Shown: positions 18,580-24,795 of the stretch, in pieces | How positions within the stretch are numbered: position 1 is the first letter of the stretch | How the letters are laid out: every line of letters starts with the position of its first letter | Assembly (NCBI GenBank): GCA_020635515.1 | Contig: JACJZS010000004.1 | Span: 62,001-126,000, forward strand | From: Flavobacteriales bacterium | GTDB lineage: Bacteria; Bacteroidota; Bacteroidia; Flavobacteriales; Weeksellaceae | Length of the DNA stretch: 64,000 nt | Direction: 5' to 3' | Made by a program: the position numbers and the translations under genes | The notes under the pieces: generated by a model | Database searches by the model: none | Seen by the model: the letters and a program-made list of their open reading frames with translations, nothing else | What the model was told of the DNA's origin: nothing

Positions 18580-19897
18580 TTGTGTTTCCTTATTTTCCGT
18601 TGTTTTATTCTTTTTTTGCACAACCATTTATGGTCAAAACTCAGCAAAAGGATACGCAAAAATAATTGTAGAAAAACTTGCTTCCGATGAGTTTTCAGGA
18701 AGAGGATATGTAAATAACGGATTAGAAAAATCTGCAAAATTAATAGAAGAACAATTCATAAAAAATGGAATAAAACCAGTACATGGTTCTTATAGACAAG
18801 AGTTTGAATATCCGATTAACATCATTAAATCATCAGAGGTAAAACTCAATAGTAAAGTTCTTACTTTTGGGAGAGATTATTTATTGTCTGCAAACTCTCC
18901 TTCATTAAAAGGAACCTTTGAACCCGAGGAATTTAACATCAACACCATTGATTCTGCTTTTGTATACGGAGAAAATTTCTTAATCGGAAACGAATTAAAC
19001 AGAATCGAAAAAATCAGCAATACCATACTTTTTCCTCCAAAAAAATTCCCAGAAAACTATACTGATGAAACAACTTCTGCACAAGAGTTATACGAGCAAC
19101 TTCCTTTTGGAATTATAAATAATACCATTAGTAATAAATTTAAAGTTTGCATTGATTATAAAAATAAACTTACACACAATCTTGCACCTTATCAATCTGA
19201 AAAAGTAGGAATAACACTTCTAAATGATAATTCAATTAAACGAATCAAAAACCTTGAACTTGATATAAAGACAGAGTTCAATCCAAATTTTAAAACTTCA
19301 AACATCATCGGAAAACTTGACGGAAGCATCGAAAAAGATTCAATCGTTATAATTTCCGCACACTACGATCATTTAGGAAAAGTAAATAATTCCGTATTTT
19401 CTGGAGCTAACGATAACGCGAGTGGAATTGCATTACTTCTATCTTTAGCTAAGTATTTTTCGACCAAAAAGACCAATAAATACACATTGGTTTTTTGTGC
19501 TTTTTCAGGTGAAGAAGTAGGATTAAAAGGTTCTCAGCATTTTGTAAATAATCCTCCTGTAGATTTAGAAAAAATAACGATGGTTCTCAACTTTGATATT
19601 GTAGGGACAGGAGATGAAGGAATTCAAGTTGTAAACGGAAGAAAACACTTAGATAAATTTAATGCTCTTGTAGATGTAAATGTAAAGCATAATTTGGTAA
19701 AACAAATAAAAATACGAGGAGAAGCATGTAATTCAGATCATTGTCCGTTCGATAAAAAGGGAATTCCTGCATTTTTTACGTATACTTTGGGTGGAGCTCC
19801 GTATTATCACGATTTAGATGATAAGTCAAAAGCACTATCTCTTTCAAAATTCGATGAAGTTTTTATGCTTTTCTCTAAATATATCGAAAATTTATAA
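18560..19897 (+). CDS. M28 family zinc aminopeptidase, secreted
   Basis: 445 residues with an N-terminal signal peptide (about 1-25, ending IYGQ). The C-terminal two-zinc catalytic domain of about 250-445 shows each ligand region: His in SAHYDHLG, Asp in GANDNASGIA, the Glu pair in FSGEEVGLKGS, Asp in NFDIVGTGD and His in YYHDLDD. Bacteroidota M28 enzymes are periplasmic or surface peptidases. The ATG at 18560 overlaps the GH13 gene by 20 bases, so translation is likely coupled. Confidence 0.92.
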   Translation: MYLRLNNCVSLFSVVLFFFCTTIYGQNSAKGYAKIIVEKLASDEFSGRGYVNNGLEKSAKLIEEQFIKNGIKPVHGSYRQEFEYPINIIKSSEVKLNSKVLTFGRDYLLSANSPSLKGTFEPEEFNINTIDSAFVYGENFLIGNELNRIEKISNTILFPPKKFPENYTDETTSAQELYEQLPFGIINNTISNKFKVCIDYKNKLTHNLAPYQSEKVGITLLNDNSIKRIKNLELDIKTEFNPNFKTSNIIGKLDGSIEKDSIVIISAHYDHLGKVNNSVFSGANDNASGIALLLSLAKYFSTKKTNKYTLVFCAFSGEEVGLKGSQHFVNNPPVDLEKITMVLNFDIVGTGDEGIQVVNGRKHLDKFNALVDVNVKHNLVKQIKIRGEACNSDHCPFDKKGIPAFFTYTLGGAPYYHDLDDKSKALSLSKFDEVFMLFSKYIENL

Positions 19898-20133
19898 CTA
19901 GCTAAAAAAACATAATTTTAAACAACTACACCTTATTTCAAAACAGGTTAAAAAATACAATTCCACTCTTTTCGGAATCACTACCTATAAAAAATAATAC
20001 ACCTAAAGAATAAATACACAAAACACTAATAAACAAACACATACACCTATAACTTATAAGTAAAATTTATTACTTTTTACTGACTAAAAAATGCTAAAAT
20101 AGTATCTTAGCATAAATTAAAAACCCAAACGTC
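19898..20133. other. AT-rich intergenic region before the small secreted-protein gene
   Basis: 236 bases of A/T-rich sequence with recurring CACCTA-like words and no convincing ORF. A near-consensus -7 box, TATCTTAG, is at about 20102-20109, 25 bases before the next start codon. Confidence 0.4.
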
Positions 20134-20568
20134 ATGAAAAAATTAACTGTTTTAGTTATTATAAGTTTATTTAGTTTATTCGTTTTCGCAAATAACGGAA
20201 GCCCAAAAACTGTTGAAATTCATCTTGATGGATTGAATTCTACTGAGGTATCAAGGGTTATCTCTAATTGGGATCATCAAAATGAAAATGTAAAGACCAA
20301 ATTAATTAATTTAAATACGTATCAACTCACAGGATATGATAAAAATGCAGTTTGTTCTTCTAATACATGCTACGAAGGAAAATATATAATCCATTTAGAA
20401 TTTAAAGATAATAAAGCAGTATTGACTCCTGTGGAAGTGAATTATACAAAACGTTCAATTAAGCGTTTTATAAAGAAAAGTGTTGATTTGAAAGAAGAAC
20501 ATCATAAAATAGAACGTTTATTAAATGATTTGGCACAAAACATTGCAAATACACAAATACTTAATTAG
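20134..20568 (+). CDS. Small secreted protein of unknown family
   Basis: 144 residues. A signal peptide is evident (MKKLTVLVIISLFSLFVFA, cut before NNGSPK). The mature part has one possible disulfide in CSSNTC (two Cys six residues apart) and a positively charged C-terminal helix (KRSIKRFIKKSVDLKEEHHK). I do not recognise the family. The gene stands alone, with a hairpin-plus-T terminator 57 bases behind it, and it abuts the broken toxin locus. Confidence 0.65.
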   Translation: MKKLTVLVIISLFSLFVFANNGSPKTVEIHLDGLNSTEVSRVISNWDHQNENVKTKLINLNTYQLTGYDKNAVCSSNTCYEGKYIIHLEFKDNKAVLTPVEVNYTKRSIKRFIKKSVDLKEEHHKIERLLNDLAQNIANTQILN

Positions 20569-20594
20569 AAAAAAAGAGTTGATTGTGATATGAA

Positions 20595-20614
20595 ATTTTC
20601 GGGAGGCTTACATC
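20595..20614 (+). repeat. Outer inverted repeat, left arm (IS3-end-like)
   Basis: Matches the reverse complement of 21196-21215 at 18 of 20 bases; the core reads CGGGAGGCTTACATC. It looks like the right end (finishing in CA at 20612) of an IS3-type element, but no transposase lies beside it. Confidence 0.75.
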
Positions 20615-20624
20615 AACTAAAAAG

Positions 20625-20655
20625 AAGCAAGAAAACTAAATTCTTGCTTTTTGTT
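20625..20655 (+). terminator. Hairpin terminator behind the small secreted protein
   Basis: Stem 20625-20633 with 20641-20649 (AAGCAAGAA/TTCTTGCTT), 7-base loop, followed by a T-rich tail. Confidence 0.75.
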
Positions 20656-20692
20656 TTTGTCAATTATGCCTTAGCACACTATGACTCAGCAT

Positions 20693-20713
20693 ACATGGAA
20701 ATGAGCGGAGGAC
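20693..20713 (+). repeat. Inner inverted repeat, left arm
   Basis: Core ATGGAAATGAGCGGAG (20695-20710) is perfectly inverted at 21115-21130; the flanks match partly. It ends at the stop codon of the immunity-like gene. Confidence 0.75.
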
Positions 20714-21066
20714 TACCTACTTTGACACAACTCATTCAAAAAAAATAAATCCTTTGAACTAAAAAAGTCTTCTAATGTAACATCGTTACTCAAAAATTCA
20801 ATAAATTCATTTTTTAATATCTGTAAAGTATTTTCATCATATATTGTCATTGACCTTATAAGTGACACATACAATATATTCTCTTCTTTACATTGGTATT
20901 TAGATTTTAAATAGATTGTAAATCTTTCAATAAATAAGTTATAATTTTCATTTTTAGCTCCCGCTATATACCCATTTATTGTATAATAAAAATCTTCAAT
21001 TTTTTGAATGTAATACATTTTAGGTCTTCCCAATATGTGTAATATAAACTTTACAAAGTCAACCAT
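20713..21066 (-). CDS. Immunity-like protein, orphan of a broken toxin locus
   Basis: 117 residues, acidic and aromatic-rich, no signal peptide or membrane helix. The segment GRPKMYYIQK followed by INGYIAG resembles the RPxMY...GY signature of small immunity-type proteins beside polymorphic toxins; this is recalled similarity, not a search result. Its ATG overlaps the stop of the preceding reading frame (TAATG at 21068-21064), the coupling expected of a toxin-immunity pair. That preceding frame is only a 43-residue tail cut by an IS3 end, and an RHS core fragment lies further upstream on the same strand. It could be free-standing now. The family assignment is tentative; the context is stronger. 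Confidence 0.55.
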   Translation of the reverse strand: MVDFVKFILHILGRPKMYYIQKIEDFYYTINGYIAGAKNENYNLFIERFTIYLKSKYQCKEENILYVSLIRSMTIYDENTLQILKNEFIEFLSNDVTLEDFFSSKDLFFLNELCQSR

Positions 21067-21197
21067 TATTCTATCTCTTTTGCGTTTTTTAATAACTCCT
21101 TACCTGATATAGGTCTCCGCTCATTTCCATATACAAATATATAAAATCTCACAAAAAAACGCTTGTCTATTGCTTGCTGGTTTTCTTTTAAAAAGGA
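21066..21197 (-). pseudogene. C-terminal tail of a truncated (probably toxin) gene
   Basis: An open frame of 43 codons plus TAA runs from the IS3 left end (at 21198) to a stop that overlaps the immunity-like gene start. The peptide starts SFLKENQQAIDKRFFVRF, continues through YGNERRPISGKELL, and looks like real coding sequence. No start codon is possible before the IS end, so it is a remnant. I do not recognise the domain. The call as the tail of a toxin rests on position between an RHS fragment and an immunity-like gene. Confidence 0.5.
21112..21132 (-). repeat. Inner inverted repeat, right arm
   Basis: Reverse complement partner of 20693-20713; perfect over the 16-base core. It lies inside the truncated coding tail (codons for YGNERR). 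Confidence 0.75.
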
Positions 21198-21215
21198 TGT
21201 AAGTCTCCCGAAAAA
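21196..21215 (-). repeat. Outer inverted repeat, right arm; left end of the IS3 relic
   Basis: Partner of 20595-20614. TGTAAGTCTCCCGAAAAA from 21198 begins with TG and sits 70 bases before orfA, as expected of an IS3-family left terminal repeat. Confidence 0.75.
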
Positions 21216-21267
21216 CTAGACAATATTTTACCCCTATGATTTAGCTAAAAATAAATAAATTTAGGGA

Positions 21268-21537
21268 ATGAAAAAGAAGAAATTCACAGACAGCCAAATC
21301 CTACGTATTTTAAAGGAGTATGAAAACGGAGTTAGTGCCAGAGAATTGGCACGCAAACATGGTTTTTATTTTCAAACATTGTATAGTTGGAAAGAACGAT
21401 TTTCAGGAGTTGAAAATGTAAGCCAACTGAGTAAGTTAAAAGACTTAGAAGCTGAAAATACAAGACTAAAGAAGATGTATGCCAATTTATCTTTAGAAAA
21501 TGAGGCGTTAAAAGATGTTTTATCAAAAAAGTGGTAA
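21268..21537 (+). CDS. IS3-family OrfA (HTH transposase subunit)
   Basis: 89 residues: an HTH_Tnp_1 domain (MKKKKFTDSQILRILKEYE, then ARELARKHGFYFQTLYSWK) followed by a leucine-zipper helix (LEAENTRLKKMYANLSLENE) ending ALKDVLSKKW. This is the DNA-binding and dimerisation part of an IS3 transposase. A heptamer A AAA AAG at 21525-21531, in the correct frame, is the canonical -1 frameshift site that would fuse OrfA to OrfB. OrfB is truncated, so no active transposase can be made from this copy. Confidence 0.9.
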   Translation: MKKKKFTDSQILRILKEYENGVSARELARKHGFYFQTLYSWKERFSGVENVSQLSKLKDLEAENTRLKKMYANLSLENEALKDVLSKKW

Positions 21538-21704
21538 CGCCTGCTAAAAAGCGAGAAGTGGTTACTCATATTACTGAAGAGCATGGGATTAGCATTCGGC
21601 AGGCGTGCAAAAGTTTACAATTGGAACGAAGTAGTTATTACCCAGCTCCGCAAAGAGTACATGACCACAGAGTAGCTCCGCAAATGTCTCTGACTTTGCG
21701 GTAA
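21531..21704 (+). pseudogene. IS3-family orfB fragment
   Basis: In the -1 frame after the slippery site the translation VVTPAKKREVVTHITEE, then GISIRQACKSLQLERSSYY, matches the start of IS407-type OrfB (HTH_21 region). After about 40 residues it leaves the family pattern and stops at 21702-21704; the rve integrase domain with the DDE triad is absent. Confidence 0.8.
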
Positions 21705-21705
21705 T

Positions 21706-21745
21706 AAAAAAAGCAAGATTTTAGTGGTCTTGCTTTTTTTTTTGT
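21706..21745. terminator. Strong hairpin, probably bidirectional terminator
   Basis: A 13-base stem (21706-21718 with 21728-21740, core AGCAAGA/TCTTGCT) has A-run and T-run flanks, so it can act in both directions: for the IS3 relic and for the RHS fragment. Confidence 0.75.
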
Positions 21746-21749
21746 GTTT

Positions 21750-21950
21750 TTATAAAGCTATTTTTTGAACTTTCTTTTTGGTAATAAAGGCATCAATAAC
21801 GGAAAAGATATGGTTTTGGTCTTCTGTCTCCGCTGGAACAACATCCATTATCTGCTCGACTAACGGATCCACACTTAACCAAATGCTAATTCTTGGGTCG
21901 TAATACCTTGCTCCGTAGTAGTATAAGTTCGTATTAGAGCTCAAATACAT
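21750..21950 (-). pseudogene. RHS-repeat core fragment fused to an unrelated tail
   Basis: The first 33 residues contain NLYYYGARYYDPRISIWLSV followed by DPLVEQ, the hallmark C-terminal end of an RHS/YD-repeat core, where a variable toxin normally follows. After VEQ the sequence changes to a 30-residue tail (ETEDQNHIFSVIDAFITKKK) that is not RHS and vaguely resembles the end of short XRE regulators. There is no upstream RHS barrel: the fragment begins within 16 bases of the stop of the TPR gene. It is a decayed relic, not a working gene. Confidence 0.8.
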
Positions 21951-21965
21951 CGTAACAGAGAAAAA

Positions 21966-23348
21966 TTAATTTTTTCTTAGTTGCGTTGCTTTTTCTTTGA
22001 ACTCTTCGTACTTGGCATCGTTTTCTAAAATACTATATGCTCCTTTTAAAGCAGAAACCACAGCAATATCTTCTTTGTTTAATTCGTACGCTTTTAAAAG
22101 ATAAGGAAGTGCTTCTTTAAATAAATTCTGTCTTTGAGCATAAAGAGCTTTTCTTTTCTGAATATCCTTAGAAGTTGAACTTAATGAGTTTATTTGCTTT
22201 ACAAGCTTATCATCAGGTTTAATGGTTAGTGACGCTAAATTTACGTATGCATCAGTGTAACTAGGGTTAATTTCTATTGCTTTTTCAAAATATGTTTTTG
22301 CTTCATCGTATGTATTTTCATCTTTACTCAACATCACACCAAGATTGTAGTATGCGGTGTCGTCTTTAGGATTTAATTGAACTTTTTTCTTTAAACTCTC
22401 TACAAATTTATCTGTCTGTCCACTTTTGTAGTATAAAGTTCCTTGTAAGTCTTGTAGTAACTGATGATTAGGGACTTTTGTTAAACCTTTTTCGCAGTAA
22501 GCAATTGCATTATCATAATCTTCTTTATCGGAATAGGCAACCGCAATCAAATGATAAATATTTCCTTCTACCGATGGTGTAGTTTCTGTTCTAAAATTTT
22601 CGTAATCAGGATTTAGTTTTACAAGCTCAAATTGTGCTTTATCCTTTAGAGTAATATCTGTTTTAGTACTTTTATTTGTAGCTACGTAGGTAGTCGTAAC
22701 TCCTGTGAATCCCATGTCAATTAAATCATTAAGAATTTTAATTGCTTTATCTTTTTCATCTGCGTTGTAATAGGCAGACGCTGAGTAGTAATAGTAAATA
22801 GGATCTTCAGCATTTAATGCTTTTAGTACAAAGTGAAGTTCAGAAAACTTATCTCCTGCTTCTTTGTAATTTTTTGCTTGGTATGCTTGTGCCGCTTCGG
22901 TATTTATTTCAGATGCTTTTGTTTGCAAAGAACTTCTAATAAGTTCGGTATAAATAGGAGCTACTGTTTTATGTTTAACTTTAGAAATTTCTCCGTTTTG
23001 TTCGGCTTTATCTGCCTCTTTTTTAGAGAAGTAGTATTTTTTATTTTTAGTTTCTGTACTTTTTCCTTCGTAGTATCCGTTTTGTTCAAAGTCGGTAACT
23101 TTTGCGAAGTATTGAGCAGATTCTAGAACGTTATTATTGCTTAAAGCTAAAACACCTTTGTTATAATTAAACTCATTAACAAGAGTAGGGTCGGTTTCTT
23201 GTGTGATTAATTTTTCAACTTTATTTAACAAATTTTCCGCTTGTTGAGGATTATCATTAATGATTTTTTTTGCTGATTCTATTTCCTCTTTTTGTCCAAA
23301 AGCAAAAATAGAGCTTACAAATGCTACTGTTAAAAGTATTTTTTTCAT
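21966..23348 (-). CDS. TPR-repeat exported protein
   Basis: 460 residues from the ATG at 23346-23348, chosen because it gives a proper signal peptide (MKKILLTVAFVSSIFAFGQ); a longer in-frame start would run into purD. Tetratricopeptide repeats are clear in several places: NIYHLIAVAYSDKEDYDNAI, LYYKSGQTDKFVESLKKKVQ and TAYYNLGVMLSKDENTYDEA. It is probably a periplasmic scaffold of protein interactions; many flavobacteria carry such proteins. It follows purD by 28 bases and may share its transcript. Confidence 0.88.
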   Translation of the reverse strand: MKKILLTVAFVSSIFAFGQKEEIESAKKIINDNPQQAENLLNKVEKLITQETDPTLVNEFNYNKGVLALSNNNVLESAQYFAKVTDFEQNGYYEGKSTETKNKKYYFSKKEADKAEQNGEISKVKHKTVAPIYTELIRSSLQTKASEINTEAAQAYQAKNYKEAGDKFSELHFVLKALNAEDPIYYYYSASAYYNADEKDKAIKILNDLIDMGFTGVTTTYVATNKSTKTDITLKDKAQFELVKLNPDYENFRTETTPSVEGNIYHLIAVAYSDKEDYDNAIAYCEKGLTKVPNHQLLQDLQGTLYYKSGQTDKFVESLKKKVQLNPKDDTAYYNLGVMLSKDENTYDEAKTYFEKAIEINPSYTDAYVNLASLTIKPDDKLVKQINSLSSTSKDIQKRKALYAQRQNLFKEALPYLLKAYELNKEDIAVVSALKGAYSILENDAKYEEFKEKATQLRKN

Positions 23349-23376
23349 AATAAGTGAGTATAATGTAAAATTTAGT

Positions 23377-24618
23377 TTAGTTAATTTTTCCGATATCTGT
23401 TCTGTAATATTCGTAGTCAAAGTGAATTTTAGAAATATCATCATAAGCATTTTTTCTTGCTTCATCAATAGAATTTCCTATTCCAACTACATTTAAAACT
23501 CTTCCACCAGAAGTTACAATTGAATCTTGTTTTCGCTTTGCTCCAGCAATAAAGTAATTAGACTGAACTCTTTCTAAACCTGTAATTTCAAATCCTTTAT
23601 CATAATTAAGAGGATAACCGCCAGATGCCATTACTACGCAAACAGAATGTTTATTTTTCCAAGAAAGAGAATACGATTCTCCAGCTAAGCTTTTATCGAT
23701 GATTTCTAGTAAATCATCTTCCAATAAAGGTAAAACTGCTTGTGTTTCGGGATCTCCCATTCTAAGGTTGTATTCCAAAAGATACATTCCTTTTTCATTA
23801 ATCATAAGACCGAAAAAGATAACTCCTTTAAAAAGTAATTTTTCTTGAATTAAACCATTTAAAGTAGGTTTTAAAATATCTTCTTGAAACTGATTTTCGT
23901 GTTCTTTTGTATAAAAAGGATTTGGTGCAATAACTCCCATTCCTCCTGTATTTAATCCTGTTTCTCCTTCGCCAATTTTTTTATGATCTTTTGCAGAAAT
24001 AAAAGGAATAATTTCTTTTCCATTAAAGATAGAAAGCACAGAAGCTTCGAATCCCGTTAGGTATTCCTCTATAACGACTTCATTTCCTGCATCACCGAAT
24101 TTCTTATCTATCATAATTTCATCTACCGTTTTTTCCGCATCGTATAAATCATTACAGATAATAACACCTTTTCCTGCAGCTAATCCGCTTGCTTTTACAA
24201 CAATAGGGAATTCTTGTTCTTTTAAATATTCCTTAGCAGGAATTGAATTGGTAAATTTCTTATATTTTGCAGTTTTTACGTTGTATTTTTCCATAAACTG
24301 CTTTGCAAATACTTTACTTCCTTCTAACTGAGCAGAAATTTTATCAGGACCAAAAATCGTTAAATTATTTTCTTGAAACAAATCTACAATTCCGTCGACT
24401 AACAGTTCCTCAGACCCAACAATTGTTAAGTCCATTTTCTCTTTTTTTGCAAATTCAAGTATTTCCAAAGTAGAATTCAGCTCAATATTTGTTCCAATAG
24501 TTTGAGTTCCTGCATTTCCTGGAGCAAAAAACAGTTCTGTTTCTTGAGAACTTTGCGAAATTTTCCAACCGATTGCATGTTCTCTTCCTCCGCTTCCTAT
24601 TATAAGTATCTTACGCAT
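23377..24618 (-). CDS. purD: Phosphoribosylamine-glycine ligase
   Basis: 413 residues of an ATP-grasp enzyme. It begins MRKILIIGSGGREHAIGWKI, has the pocket VVKASGLAAGKGVIIC, the GLNTGGMGVIAP segment, and NLRMGDPETQAVLPLLEDDL with the metal-binding Glu. It joins glycine to phosphoribosylamine, step 2 of purine synthesis. Divergent from alaS with 177 bases between, and followed on its strand by the TPR gene. Confidence 0.97.
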   Translation of the reverse strand: MRKILIIGSGGREHAIGWKISQSSQETELFFAPGNAGTQTIGTNIELNSTLEILEFAKKEKMDLTIVGSEELLVDGIVDLFQENNLTIFGPDKISAQLEGSKVFAKQFMEKYNVKTAKYKKFTNSIPAKEYLKEQEFPIVVKASGLAAGKGVIICNDLYDAEKTVDEIMIDKKFGDAGNEVVIEEYLTGFEASVLSIFNGKEIIPFISAKDHKKIGEGETGLNTGGMGVIAPNPFYTKEHENQFQEDILKPTLNGLIQEKLLFKGVIFFGLMINEKGMYLLEYNLRMGDPETQAVLPLLEDDLLEIIDKSLAGESYSLSWKNKHSVCVVMASGGYPLNYDKGFEITGLERVQSNYFIAGAKRKQDSIVTSGGRVLNVVGIGNSIDEARKNAYDDISKIHFDYEYYRTDIGKIN

Positions 24619-24641
24619 ATTTTAGATTAAATTAATGCTAG

Positions 24642-24649
24642 CAAAAGTA
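24642..24649 (-). promoter_or_regulatory. -7 box of the purD promoter
   Basis: Minus-strand TACTTTTG fits TAnnTTTG, 23 bases before the purD start. Confidence 0.5.
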
Positions 24650-24761
24650 CTTTTTTTTTATGAACAACGCAAGATGATAGTTGCAGGAGTTTTTGTTCAG
24701 TTGCTATAATGCAATGCTTTTTCTTGAAAAAATTAAATAAAAACAAACAAAAAGATTTTTT

Positions 24762-24769
24762 TAACTTTG
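24762..24769 (+). promoter_or_regulatory. -7 box of the alaS promoter
   Basis: TAACTTTG fits TAnnTTTG, 26 bases before the alaS ATG. Confidence 0.5.
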
Positions 24770-24795
24770 TCGCTTATTTATAAATAAAATTAAGT

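Larger units (their letters stand above)
21198..21704 (+). mobile_element. Truncated IS3-family element (IS407-like group)
   Basis: The left end (TG at 21198), complete orfA and the first part of orfB remain; the integrase domain and right end are missing. It interrupts a toxin-like locus read on the other strand. The exact right edge is uncertain: recognisable orfB ends about 21645, and 21644-21684 contains a duplicated AGCTCCGCAAA that may mark the rearrangement. Confidence 0.8.

Noticed and set aside
20713..21066. Spurious ORF in an AT-rich gap
   Set aside because: It is coupled to a coding-like upstream frame by a TAATG overlap and has a recognisable immunity-like segment, so it is kept as a gene with moderate confidence.
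21332..21584. Minus-strand frames opposite the IS3 orfA
   Set aside because: They are shadows of orfA with no family features.
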